A DNA stretch of 64,000 nucleotides from Candidatus Kuenenia stuttgartensis (GTDB lineage: Bacteria; Planctomycetota; GCA-002687715; CAIWVZ01). Shown one piece after another: positions 17,053 to 25,936 of the stretch. The first letter of the stretch is position 1. Each line of letters opens with the position of its first letter. The stretch covers positions 62,001-126,000 of the forward strand of contig CAMARR010000008.1 of NCBI GenBank assembly GCA_945860915.1, read 5' to 3'. The position numbers and the translations under genes were made by a program. The notes under the pieces were generated by a model, which worked only from the letters and a program-made list of their open reading frames with translations, was not told the DNA's origin and searched no databases.

Positions 17053-17994
17053 ATGGCGCGCGTGCTTATCACAGGTGGTGCAGGTTTCCTCGGCTCTCAT
17101 TTGGCGGACGCCATGATGGGCCGCGGCCACGAAGTGATTTGCATGGACAACCTTCTTACCGGGAGCACGTCGAATCTCGGGCACTTGTTTGGCAAGCCCG
17201 GATTCCAGTTCGTCAAGCACGATGTGACCAATTTCATCCATATCGACGGGCCACTCGACGTCATTCTGCATTTTGCGTCGCCGGCAAGTCCTATTGACTA
17301 TCTTCAACTTCCAATACAGACGTTGAAAGTTGGATCCCTCGGCACACACAAGGCTCTCGGACTGGCAAAGGAAAAGAACGCACGGTTCATCATTGCATCG
17401 ACCAGCGAGGTGTACGGAGATCCTCTCATCCATCCGCAGCCGGAGTCATATTGGGGCAACGTGAACCCGATTGGTCCACGTGGTGTCTATGACGAGGCGA
17501 AGCGGTTCGCCGAGGCGATGACGATGGCGTACCATCGGGCCCACGGGGTCAACACCGGCATCGTCCGCATCTTCAACACCTATGGGCCTAGGATGCGCCT
17601 TAACGACGGGCGCGTGTTGCCAGCGTTCATGGGGCAGGCGTTGACGGGGCAGGACTTCACGGTATTCGGTGACGGTTCACAGACCCGGTCGTTCTGCTAC
17701 GTTTCGGACCTCGTCGAGGGCATTTGTCGCCTTGCATTCTCGAACGAGCACTTCCCGGTCAACATCGGGAATCCTCGTGAGATGACCATCCTCGAGTTTG
17801 CAGAGGAAGTCCTGCGGGTTACCGGCGCCAAATGTAAAATTGTGTTCAAGGACCTGCCGGAAGACGACCCCAAGGTGCGACAGCCCGATATCACGCGGGC
17901 GAGAGCGCTCCTCGGTTGGGAGCCCAAAGTGGCGCTTCGCGAGGGTCTCGAGCACACCTTGGCCTATTTCCGCGGTCGCGTCACGGCTTCTTGA
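17053..17994 (+). CDS. UDP-glucuronate decarboxylase (UDP-xylose synthase)
   Basis: The 313-residue SDR-family enzyme resembles UXS, which converts UDP-glucuronate to UDP-xylose. It has the NAD-binding [48 protein letters not shown] and the catalytic YDEAKR motif, all typical of UXS, and ends with the usual [15 protein letters not shown]-glucuronate would have to come from a UDP-glucose dehydrogenase, either elsewhere or the dehydrogenase encoded at 20009. It begins the nucleotide-sugar block, 3 bases after accC. Confidence 0.88.
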   Translation: MARVLITGGAGFLGSHLADAMMGRGHEVICMDNLLTGSTSNLGHLFGKPGFQFVKHDVTNFIHIDGPLDVILHFASPASPIDYLQLPIQTLKVGSLGTHKALGLAKEKNARFIIASTSEVYGDPLIHPQPESYWGNVNPIGPRGVYDEAKRFAEAMTMAYHRAHGVNTGIVRIFNTYGPRMRLNDGRVLPAFMGQALTGQDFTVFGDGSQTRSFCYVSDLVEGICRLAFSNEHFPVNIGNPREMTILEFAEEVLRVTGAKCKIVFKDLPEDDPKVRQPDITRARALLGWEPKVALREGLEHTLAYFRGRVTAS

Positions 17995-18151
17995 GCCCTT
18001 AACGCTTTCTGTGGCGCGGTCTAAGTTGCTTCTGGTAGCGCCTTTGCGCCCGTAGGCGATTCGGAACTTCTTCGCAATGGCTGCTAACCTAAATGCCAGC
18101 CGGGTGCCGATCCTGAACCTCGGTCCCATTACCCGGGGTGTCTGCGTCACC
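17995..18151. other. Leader gap before glmS with a possible hairpin
   Basis: This 157-base gap contains an imperfect stem built from CCGGGT (18100-18105) and ACCCGG (18131-18136) with an inner CCGA/TCGG pairing, close to the glmS start. I looked for a glmS ribozyme core and did not recognise one. The element may be a terminator or leader structure. Confidence 0.3.
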
Positions 18152-19984
18152 ATGTGCGGAATCATTGGATGTGTATCTCGTAGGGAGCCCGTCGTCGAGC
18201 TCCTGCTTCGAGGCCTGAAACGGCTGGAATACCGCGGATATGACTCCGCGGGGATCGCCGTTGAATACCCGTCTGGCATCCGAATTACTCGAGAGGTCGG
18301 CAAAATCCGGCGCCTCGAAGATGCCGTAGGGGCCTCACCACAGGACGGGACTACTGGTGTCGGACACACTCGCTGGGCGACTCACGGAAAACCAAGCGAG
18401 GCCAACGCCCATCCCCACGTCAGCGCGGATGGCCGGGTCGTTGTGGCCCACAACGGCATCATCGAGAACTATCGTGATCTCCGTCGCGGGCTCGAGAGCC
18501 GTGGAATCGTCTTCTGTTCGGAGACCGATAGCGAGGTCATCCCCAATCTGATCGCAAGTCACGATCGCGGTGACTTTCCGGCGGCCGTGCGCGCGGCCTT
18601 GGCGGAGCTCCACGGGTCATTCGCGATCGCCGTGATGCACCACGATCACCCAGGTGTCGTGATCGGTGCGCGTAAGGACAGCCCACTCATCGTCGGAATC
18701 GCTTCCGATCGAATGCTGCTTGCGAGCGACGCGGCTGCCATGCTTGAGGCCACGCGCGAGATGGTGTTCCTCGAAGATGGTGACATGGCCGTCCTCACCG
18801 CGGAGTCGGCCTCATTCTCTCGATTTGACGGAACCAAAGTGCTTCGGCCTTCCGTGACCATCTCATGGGATCTGGCGCGTGCGGAAAAGTCGGGCTTTGA
18901 GCACTACATGCTCAAGGAGATTCATGAGCAGCCCCAGGTCGTCAGCGACGCGCTGCTTGGCGCGATTGGTTCTGGCCATGAAGTGAATCTTGAACAGATT
19001 GGACTATCCGATGAGGTGCTGCGCAGCCTCGATCGGATGTGCATTGTTGCCTGCGGAACTTCTTGGCACGCGGGTCTTGTGACCAAGTTCTGGTTGGAGC
19101 GATTTGCTCGTATCTCGTCAGAAGTCGATTACGCCTCCGAATTCAGATACCGCGATCCCGTCATGGACTCGCGGACAGGCCTCATTGCCATCAGCCAATC
19201 AGGTGAGACGGCGGATACGCTCGCAGCACTTCGACGGGCAAAGACGGATTTCAATGCTCGAACGCTTGGCATTTGCAATGTGCAAGGGGCGACAATCGCC
19301 CGCGAGTGCGACGGACTAATCATGACCCACGCGGGTCCCGAGATCGGAGTCGCATCGACCAAAGCGTTTACTGGTCAACTTGTGGCAGGGTTCCTTTTGT
19401 CACTTAAGTTGGCAGCTGCGCGTGGCACGCTGAGCCCGCACGAAGTCCGCCGATTGACGGATCAGTTGCGTCGGGTGCCCCAGTGGATTGCCCGAGCTCT
19501 TGAATCGGCAGACGCGGTGCGCGATGTCGCCGCCTCGGTAGCCGATGCGCGGGGCTTCCTGTTCCTTGGTCGCGGCGCGAACTATCCGGTTGCGCTTGAG
19601 GGCGCACTCAAGCTCAAGGAAATCTCCTACATGCACGCCGAGGGTTATCCCGCCGGCGAAATGAAACACGGGCCCATTGCCTTGATCGACGAGGGCTTGC
19701 CTGTCGTCGTCATTGCAACTCGGGGTCCCGTTTACGACAAGGTGGCATCGAACGTCGAAGAAGTGCGCGCCCGTGGCGGGCGCGTCATTGCCATCGTCAA
19801 TCCAGGTGACGACCGAGTGTCGAAACAGGCATCCGCCATCATCACCGTCCCCGAAACTGATCCATTGCTCAGCCCCATGATCAACGTGGTGCCGTTGCAA
19901 TTGCTTGCCTACGAGGTGGCTCGAATCCGTGGCTGCGATGTCGACCAGCCTCGCAACCTTGCCAAGAGTGTCACTGTCGAGTGA
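18152..19984 (+). CDS. glmS: Glutamine:fructose-6-phosphate aminotransferase
   Basis: GlmS makes glucosamine-6-phosphate from fructose-6-phosphate and glutamine, the entry to UDP-GlcNAc for peptidoglycan and the surface sugars encoded around it. The start at 18152 is chosen because the protein must begin MCGIIG, with Cys1 as the glutaminase nucleophile after Met removal; an in-frame ATG at 18077 would mask it. The 610 residues comprise the Ntn glutaminase domain (RGYDSAGIAV, HTRWATHG) and two SIS sugar-isomerase domains (SQSGETADTLAALR, ending RNLAKSVTVE). Normal length. Confidence 0.97.
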   Translation: MCGIIGCVSRREPVVELLLRGLKRLEYRGYDSAGIAVEYPSGIRITREVGKIRRLEDAVGASPQDGTTGVGHTRWATHGKPSEANAHPHVSADGRVVVAHNGIIENYRDLRRGLESRGIVFCSETDSEVIPNLIASHDRGDFPAAVRAALAELHGSFAIAVMHHDHPGVVIGARKDSPLIVGIASDRMLLASDAAAMLEATREMVFLEDGDMAVLTAESASFSRFDGTKVLRPSVTISWDLARAEKSGFEHYMLKEIHEQPQVVSDALLGAIGSGHEVNLEQIGLSDEVLRSLDRMCIVACGTSWHAGLVTKFWLERFARISSEVDYASEFRYRDPVMDSRTGLIAISQSGETADTLAALRRAKTDFNARTLGICNVQGATIARECDGLIMTHAGPEIGVASTKAFTGQLVAGFLLSLKLAAARGTLSPHEVRRLTDQLRRVPQWIARALESADAVRDVAASVADARGFLFLGRGANYPVALEGALKLKEISYMHAEGYPAGEMKHGPIALIDEGLPVVVIATRGPVYDKVASNVEEVRARGGRVIAIVNPGDDRVSKQASAIITVPETDPLLSPMINVVPLQLLAYEVARIRGCDVDQPRNLAKSVTVE

Positions 19985-20008
19985 CCTCGCTTACATCATC
20001 AAACTCCC

Positions 20009-21322
20009 ATGAACCAAACGGCCCAAGAACTCCTGAAGAAACTCGAGCAAAAGACTGCGCGTATCGGCGTGGTCGGACTCGGATATGTCGGCATGCCCCT
20101 AGCCCTCGAATTTGCGAAGGCGGGCTTTCATGTGATCGGCTACGACGTCGATTCACGTCGAATCGCCGAGGTCAATGCTGGGCGTTCGTACATCGGTGAC
20201 ATCAAGGACGCGGAGCTCGCCGAGCAAGTCAATGCCGGACGACTTCGGGCGTCACTGCCCGATGACTCGATCGGTACATGTGACACGATTTCAATCTGCG
20301 TTCCAACGCCCCTTCGTAAGTCGAAGGATCCGGACATGCGCTACATCGTCAGCGCGACGGATGAGATTGCGAAGCGTGCGCGCAAGGGGCAGCTAATCGT
20401 TCTCGAGAGCACGACATACCCGGGCACAACGACGGAAGTCGTGATGCCTCGTATCGAAGCTAAGGGCCTCAAGGCCGGCGAGGACTTCTTCATCGCCTTC
20501 AGCCCCGAACGAGTCGATCCAGGTAATCCGACATTTCATACTCGCAACACTCCGAAGGTCGTGGGCGGCTATTCGGACGCGTGCCGAATTCTCTCGAAGG
20601 CACTCTACAGCCACGCGGTTGATCGGGTCGTCATCGTTTCGAGCCCTGCCGCGGCTGAGATGGTGAAGCTCCTCGAGAATACGTTCCGCAGCGTCAACAT
20701 CGGCCTCGTGAACGAAATGGCCATCATGTGTCGCAAGCTTGACTGCGACGTGTGGGAGGTCATCGAAGCGGCATCGACGAAACCATTCGGATACATGACG
20801 TTCTGGCCGGGTCCCGGACTTGGCGGACACTGTATTCCGATCGATCCCCACTACCTCTCGTGGAAGTTGAAGACGCTCAATTACAACGCGCGGTTCATCG
20901 AGATGGCCGGCGAAATTAACAGCCACATGCCGGACTACGTCGTCGAGCTCGTTGGCGATGCCTTAAACGACGCGGGCAAGTCCGTCAAGAACGCGCGCAT
21001 CCTCATTCTTGGCGTCGCCTATAAAAAGAACGTTGATGACTGCCGCGAATCGCCTGCGATCGACGTGATTGAACTCCTGCGCAAGCGCGGCGCGACGGTG
21101 TCGTATACCGATCCGTTTGTCCCGCATCTCCATCATGAACCGGTCACGATGGACGGCGTCGCCTACGACGCCGCAACGGTTGCCGCGGCCGACTGCGTCG
21201 TGGTCGTCACCGATCACAGTGCATTCGACCCAGAAATTCTGACCCGCCACGCCAAGATCGTCGTTGATACACGCAACATGATGAAGGGTCGCAAGGCCGC
21301 TGGACGCGTAGTCAGGCTCTGA
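20009..21322 (+). CDS. WbpA-like UDP-N-acetylglucosamine 6-dehydrogenase
   Basis: The 437-residue protein is a nucleotide-sugar dehydrogenase that oxidises C6 twice using NAD. Motifs are GVVGLGYVGMPLA, LESTTYPGTT, FSPERVDPGN, the cysteine active site in GPGLGGHCIPIDPHYL, and VAYKKNVDDCRESPA. These sequences resemble WbpA/TviB, which act on UDP-GlcNAc or UDP-GalNAc, more than UDP-glucose dehydrogenase, but substrate cannot be fixed by reading. It lies 24 bases after glmS and 1 base before the next epimerase gene. Confidence 0.85.
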   Translation: MNQTAQELLKKLEQKTARIGVVGLGYVGMPLALEFAKAGFHVIGYDVDSRRIAEVNAGRSYIGDIKDAELAEQVNAGRLRASLPDDSIGTCDTISICVPTPLRKSKDPDMRYIVSATDEIAKRARKGQLIVLESTTYPGTTTEVVMPRIEAKGLKAGEDFFIAFSPERVDPGNPTFHTRNTPKVVGGYSDACRILSKALYSHAVDRVVIVSSPAAAEMVKLLENTFRSVNIGLVNEMAIMCRKLDCDVWEVIEAASTKPFGYMTFWPGPGLGGHCIPIDPHYLSWKLKTLNYNARFIEMAGEINSHMPDYVVELVGDALNDAGKSVKNARILILGVAYKKNVDDCRESPAIDVIELLRKRGATVSYTDPFVPHLHHEPVTMDGVAYDAATVAAADCVVVVTDHSAFDPEILTRHAKIVVDTRNMMKGRKAAGRVVRL

Positions 21323-21323
21323 G

Positions 21324-22277
21324 ATGGCGCGGGTCCTTGTCACCGGTGGTGCGGGATTCATCGGATCGCACGTGGGGGAGGCACTTCTCGCCCGCGGCGA
21401 TTCGGTCATTGCCGTCGACAATTTCAATGCGTTCTACGATCCTAGTATCAAGCGACAGGTAGCCGCGCTGCTTTCGCGACACGCCGGATTCAGGCTGATT
21501 GAAGGCGACATTCGCGACCGGGCTCTCATGGCGCGGGTTATGACGGATGAGAGGGTCGACGGTGTCATCCACCTCGCAGCGATGGCAGGAGTCCGTCCGT
21601 CCATCGAAAATCCTTCTCTCTATGCCGACGTGAATTTGATGGGGACCGTCTCGATTCTCGATGCCGCCGCGCTCGCCAAAGTCAGCCGAGTTGTGTTCGC
21701 TTCGTCGTCAAGCGTCTACGGAAATCGCGACGGAGGACCATTTCGGGAGTCTGACCGCGTCGACAACCCTGTGTCGCCTTACGCGGCAACCAAGAAGTCA
21801 GGCGAGCTTCTCTGTCACTCATGGCATCACCTGCTAGGCATTCCGGTGACCTGCCTCAGGTTTTTCACCGTTTATGGACCACGCCAACGTCCCGATCTGG
21901 CGATCTCCAAATTCGCAGCACTCCTTGACGCAGGTAAGCCGCTGCCCTTTTTCGGCGACGGTTCCACACGGCGAGACTACACGTATGTCAGCGACATCAC
22001 GGATGGGGTGCTCCGTGCCTATGACCGAGCCTCTGGCTATCGAATCTATAATCTTGGCGAGTCGGCGACGATCTCGCTGAGCGAGATGGTCGATGCCCTT
22101 GGGGAGGCCATGGGCGTAACGCCAGTTCTCGATCGTCAGCCCGAGCAGCCAGGCGATGTCCGCATGACGTTTGCCGATGTTTCGCTTGCTCGCGCAGAAC
22201 TTGGCTACGCTCCTTCCGTTCCATTTCGCGATGGCGTCATCAAGTTCATCGCGTGGCGTCGCAAGGGAGATGGCTGA
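21324..22277 (+). CDS. NAD-dependent sugar epimerase (UDP-glucuronate 4-epimerase-like)
   Basis: A 317-residue extended SDR protein with GGAGFIGSHVGEALL, HLAAMAGVRPSIENP, SSSSVYG and the catalytic YAATKKSGE motif. The AGVRxSxENP stretch and FTVYGPRQRPDLA are typical of UDP-glucuronate or UDP-glucose 4-epimerases. The product may supply UDP-galacturonate or a related sugar. Its TGA overlaps the ATG of wecB by one base, indicating translational coupling. Confidence 0.82.
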   Translation: MARVLVTGGAGFIGSHVGEALLARGDSVIAVDNFNAFYDPSIKRQVAALLSRHAGFRLIEGDIRDRALMARVMTDERVDGVIHLAAMAGVRPSIENPSLYADVNLMGTVSILDAAALAKVSRVVFASSSSVYGNRDGGPFRESDRVDNPVSPYAATKKSGELLCHSWHHLLGIPVTCLRFFTVYGPRQRPDLAISKFAALLDAGKPLPFFGDGSTRRDYTYVSDITDGVLRAYDRASGYRIYNLGESATISLSEMVDALGEAMGVTPVLDRQPEQPGDVRMTFADVSLARAELGYAPSVPFRDGVIKFIAWRRKGDG

Positions 22278-23389
22278 TGTCTCTTGATGTCATCACGATC
22301 GCCGGCGCACGTCCGAATTTCATGAAGATCGCGCCATTGTCTTGGGCGTTTGGGCGTCGGCCTTCGGTGCGTCATCGTATCGTTCATACCGGCCAGCATT
22401 ACGACGCCAACATGTCGGGCCGCTTCTTCGAGGATCTTCGGATTCCCGAGCCCTGGCGCAATCTCAACGTGGGATCGGCTCCCCATGGTCGTCAGACGGC
22501 AGAAATCATGTCTCGCTTTGAGCCGCTCCTTGAAGAGGACCGTCCGGACGTGGTCGTCGTCGTTGGTGATGTGAATTCGACGATTGCTTGCGCGTTGGTC
22601 GCGTCCAAGATGGGAATTCCCGTCGCGCATGTGGAAGCGGGCCTTCGATCGTTCGATCGTTCGATGCCGGAAGAGATCAACCGTCTTCTCACCGACGCCA
22701 TCGCGGACGTGCTGTACGTCACCGAGCCCTCGGCGGTTAGGAACCTCGCGCACGAGGGCTGTGATCCGAAGCGCGTAGTCATGACTGGCAACGTCATGAT
22801 CGATACGCTGCTTGAATTCCGTGAGCGCGCGACCCATTCGGACATCACCGAGAGACTGGGAGTCCCTCGGAAGAGCTGTGTCACGATGACCTTGCACCGG
22901 CCCTCCAACGTTGACGATCGCGTCAAGGTGCGCGCGCTGGTGGACATGATGACCGAGGTCGCATCGCTCGCCCCCGTGGTCTTTCCAATTCACCCGCGGA
23001 CCCGCACGCGCATCAAGGAAGCCGGCGTCGACCTTGCGTCGATACCGGGTCTCGTGACGTGCGATCCGCTCGGTTACGTCGATTTTCTCGCGCTCATGGA
23101 CCGTTCGCGCCTCCTCATGACAGATTCCGGCGGCGTCCAGGAGGAGGCATGTCTGCTCCAGGTTCCGTGTCTCACCTTGCGCGATAACACGGAACGTCCG
23201 GTCACGGTGGACGTGGGCGTTAATCGACTAGTAGGAAGCAATCCCGCAGAAGCGCTGCGGGTCGCGAAACTCATTTTGCGCGATGGCGCTGGCAAAATGG
23301 GCATCCCCGAGATGTGGGATGGCCACGCTGCAGAGCGTATCGTCACCGACCTCGTTGCCCGCTTCTCGGGCCCCGGATCACCTGCATGA
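22277..23389 (+). CDS. wecB: UDP-N-acetylglucosamine 2-epimerase (non-hydrolysing)
   Basis: WecB interconverts UDP-GlcNAc and UDP-ManNAc. The start at 22277 (MSLDVITIAGARPNFMK) overlaps the upstream stop by one base and fits the family; a longer frame to 22253 adds residues inside the previous gene. The 370-residue protein has the ARPNFMK opening, GDVNSTIACALVASK, HVEAGLRSFDRSMPEEINR and the DSGGVQEEA motif. Together with the dehydrogenase at 20009 it could give UDP-ManNAc uronate. Its stop overlaps the next gene's ATG. Confidence 0.93.
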   Translation: MSLDVITIAGARPNFMKIAPLSWAFGRRPSVRHRIVHTGQHYDANMSGRFFEDLRIPEPWRNLNVGSAPHGRQTAEIMSRFEPLLEEDRPDVVVVVGDVNSTIACALVASKMGIPVAHVEAGLRSFDRSMPEEINRLLTDAIADVLYVTEPSAVRNLAHEGCDPKRVVMTGNVMIDTLLEFRERATHSDITERLGVPRKSCVTMTLHRPSNVDDRVKVRALVDMMTEVASLAPVVFPIHPRTRTRIKEAGVDLASIPGLVTCDPLGYVDFLALMDRSRLLMTDSGGVQEEACLLQVPCLTLRDNTERPVTVDVGVNRLVGSNPAEALRVAKLILRDGAGKMGIPEMWDGHAAERIVTDLVARFSGPGSPA

Positions 23390-24333
23390 AGGCACTCGTA
23401 ACAGGCGGCGCCGGTTTCATCGGCTCGCATATTTGTGACGCCCTCGTCGCACGTGGCGATGAGGTCGTGGTATTCGATAACTTTGCAACGGGTCTCGAGT
23501 CCAACCTCGAACACCTTGCGGGAAAGATTCGCATTCACCGAGGTGACGTTCGCAAGGCTTCGGACTTGGCCGCCGCGATCGGAGGTTGTGAGGTAGTCTT
23601 CCACCTAGCCGCGATGCCGTCGGTGCCGAGAAGCGTGGAAGACCCCGTCACTTCATTTGAGGTGAACGCCATGGGGACGCTCAATGTCCTTAATGCAGCG
23701 CGACTGCACGGCGTCCGTCGCGTGGTCTACTCGGGGTCCTCGTCGGCCTATGGCGACACACCGACTCTCCCGAAGATCGAATCCATGGCTCCGAACCCAT
23801 TGAGCCCGTACGCAGCCGACAAGCTCCACGGCGAGAACGCGGCGCGAGTCTTCCATCTTTGCTACGGACTTGAGACCGTGACCTTGCGCTACTTCAACGT
23901 TTTCGGGCCCCGCCAACGCCCCGATTCGGCCTATGCTGCGGTGATTCCGAAGTTCACCGATTGTTTCGTGAATGGACGAGAGCCTGTGATCTTCGGTGAC
24001 GGCGAACAGAGCCGCGACTTCACCTTCGTCAGAAACGTCGTTACCGCGAATTTGCTCGCGGCGTCCGCGAAAGGCGCTTCGGGGCGTATTTTCAATGTTG
24101 GAAATGGCGTCCGGACGACTCTCAATGAGTTGTTGCGTCAGATCGCAGATCTCTGCGGGGTGAAGGCGTCGGCTCGCTACGAACCCGTGCGGGCTGGGGA
24201 CGTGAAACACTCGCTTGCGGATATCTCCGCCGCGCGGACAATTCTCGGCTACGAGCCCCCGGTTGACCTTCCCACGGGATTGCGGGCGACGGTGTCGTGG
24301 TTCCGGGACACGACCGTGAAACAGGAGACTTGA
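23386..24333 (+). CDS. NAD-dependent sugar 4-epimerase (WbpP/GalE-like)
   Basis: The 315-residue extended SDR protein has the NAD loop GGAGFIGSHICDAL, HLAAMPSVPRSVEDP, SGSSSAYGDTPTLPK and the catalytic YAADKLHGE. The PSVPRSVEDP and PTLPK stretches recall UDP-GlcNAc/GalNAc 4-epimerases such as WbpP. The ATG overlaps the wecB stop (ATGA). Two similar epimerases three kilobases apart suggest separate substrates. It is followed 2 bases later by the nucleotidyltransferase gene. Confidence 0.82.
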   Translation: MKALVTGGAGFIGSHICDALVARGDEVVVFDNFATGLESNLEHLAGKIRIHRGDVRKASDLAAAIGGCEVVFHLAAMPSVPRSVEDPVTSFEVNAMGTLNVLNAARLHGVRRVVYSGSSSAYGDTPTLPKIESMAPNPLSPYAADKLHGENAARVFHLCYGLETVTLRYFNVFGPRQRPDSAYAAVIPKFTDCFVNGREPVIFGDGEQSRDFTFVRNVVTANLLAASAKGASGRIFNVGNGVRTTLNELLRQIADLCGVKASARYEPVRAGDVKHSLADISAARTILGYEPPVDLPTGLRATVSWFRDTTVKQET

Positions 24334-24335
24334 TT

Positions 24336-25067
24336 ATGAAGGGCATCATTCTTGCTGGTGGTCTCGGGACGCGACTCGCACCCTTGACTCACATCACAAA
24401 CAAGCACCTGCTGCCGATCTGGGACAAGCCCATGATCTACTACCCGATCGAGTGCCTAGTGAACGCCGGTGTCCGCGACATCATGATCGTCACGGGCGGC
24501 AACTACGCCGGCGACTTCCTCAGGCTCCTTCGCAACGGCGAAGATTTTGGCCTCAAGCGCTTGAACTACGCCTACCAAAAGGGTGAAGGCGGAATCGCAG
24601 ACGCGTTGCGCCTCTGCGAGGATTTTGCCGACGGAGATCGCATCTGCGTGGTGCTTGGTGACAACATCATCGAGCGCAACATCAACGATGCGGTCCGCGA
24701 CTTCGAGAAGCAGGAACGCGGCGCCAAGATTATTCTGAAAGAGGTTCCGGACCCGGAACGCTTCGGAGTTGCGGAATTTAAGGGTGATCGCGTCATCGGA
24801 ATCGAAGAGAAGCCCAAGTCGCCGAAGTCTAAGCACGCCGTTATCGGTATCTACATGTTCGATTCCACGGTGTTCGACATCATCCGGACACTGAAGCCTT
24901 CGGGACGCGGCGAGCTTGAGATAACCGACGTTAACAACGCTTTCATTCGGGCCGGCACGATGACTTGTGACGTCTTGGACGGGTGGTGGACGGACGCAGG
25001 CACCTTCGAATCGCTTCACCGAGCGACTTGCTTGGTCAAAGAGGGCGGCGCCAATCGGGTAGGCTGA
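24336..25067 (+). CDS. rfbA: Glucose-1-phosphate thymidylyltransferase (short form)
   Basis: The enzyme joins glucose-1-phosphate and dTTP to dTDP-glucose. From the ATG at 24336 (SD-like AGGAG just upstream) it has 243 residues with the signature GGLGTRLAPLTHITNKHLLPIWDKPMIYYP split across residues 8-37, the GDNIIE metal site, and GWWTDAGTFESL. It is shorter than the 290-residue E. coli RmlA and lacks its C-terminal extension, as in the short RmlA-like group. It is followed by rfbD and rfbB. Confidence 0.88.
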   Translation: MKGIILAGGLGTRLAPLTHITNKHLLPIWDKPMIYYPIECLVNAGVRDIMIVTGGNYAGDFLRLLRNGEDFGLKRLNYAYQKGEGGIADALRLCEDFADGDRICVVLGDNIIERNINDAVRDFEKQERGAKIILKEVPDPERFGVAEFKGDRVIGIEEKPKSPKSKHAVIGIYMFDSTVFDIIRTLKPSGRGELEITDVNNAFIRAGTMTCDVLDGWWTDAGTFESLHRATCLVKEGGANRVG

Positions 25068-25075
25068 GCCTCTCT

Positions 25076-25933
25076 ATGCGGATCCTACTCGTCGGCTCTC
25101 GTGGGATGCTCGGGCGTCGGCTTGAGGAGTCATTGAGGACTCGCGGCGAACTGGTTACGTGTGCGCGTACAGGCGCCGACATTGCACTCGATGTCACAGA
25201 CCGGGATGCGGTGCTGTCGGCGGTCATATCCGCCAAGCCGTCAGTCATTGTGAATTCGACAGCTTGGACTGCAGTCGACAAGGCCGAATCGGAAACCGAC
25301 GCGGCCTTCGCCGTGAACTCACTGGCTCCCGGTTATCTCGCCGAGGCGGCCGACCGACTTTCGGCCATGTTGGTTCACGTGTCGACGGATTTCGTATTCG
25401 ATGGAACGCTTGGACGCGCCTATGTCGAGTCCGACTCGGTCCGACCGTTGTCAGCATACGGAAGGTCTAAAGAGGAGGGGGAGCGTCGTGTGCGGAGCTC
25501 TTGCGCGCGGCACATCATCATTCGAACGCAGTGGCTTTATGGGCCAGATGGCAAGCACTTCATTGCGACGATGCTTCGACTTGCTCGGGAGGGGAAGCCG
25601 CTCAGAGTCGTCTGCGATCAGATTGGCATTCCGACCTGTACCGTCGATGTTGCTGAGTCCATCGGCCGCTTGATCGATGGCGGGGTCGCGGGCACCGTGC
25701 ATGTCGCTTCACGCGGTGAAACCTCTTGGCATGGTTTCGCATGCGAGATCATGCGATTGGCTGGAATTCCTGCCTCGGTAAGTCCCATTGCTACGAGTGA
25801 ATATCCGACGCCAGCACGTAGACCCGCGCATTCTTCCTTGCGCAATCGAGTGATGGAGGTCACCATCGGGGATAGGATGCCTTCATGGCAAGACGCCTTG
25901 GCGGCGTACTTCCACCGTTGGCCCCCAAGCTGA
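25076..25933 (+). CDS. rfbD: dTDP-4-dehydrorhamnose reductase-like protein
   Basis: A 285-residue SDR protein that would reduce the 4-keto group of a dTDP-sugar with NAD(P)H. Motifs are GSRGMLGRRL, VNSTAWTAVDKAE, HVSTDFVFDG and the catalytic YGRSKEEGE, followed by RTQWLYGPDGKHF. The start at 25076 is preferred to 24983, which lies inside rfbA. No rfbC (3,5-epimerase) gene is next to it or elsewhere in the window, so the product might be L-rhamnose with an epimerase encoded elsewhere, or another 6-deoxyhexose. Confidence 0.85.
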   Translation: MRILLVGSRGMLGRRLEESLRTRGELVTCARTGADIALDVTDRDAVLSAVISAKPSVIVNSTAWTAVDKAESETDAAFAVNSLAPGYLAEAADRLSAMLVHVSTDFVFDGTLGRAYVESDSVRPLSAYGRSKEEGERRVRSSCARHIIIRTQWLYGPDGKHFIATMLRLAREGKPLRVVCDQIGIPTCTVDVAESIGRLIDGGVAGTVHVASRGETSWHGFACEIMRLAGIPASVSPIATSEYPTPARRPAHSSLRNRVMEVTIGDRMPSWQDALAAYFHRWPPS

Positions 25934-25936
25934 ATT

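Noticed and set aside
17995-18151. glmS ribozyme or riboswitch in front of glmS
   Set aside because: Only a simple stem is visible and the known ribozyme core was not recognised in the 157-base gap.
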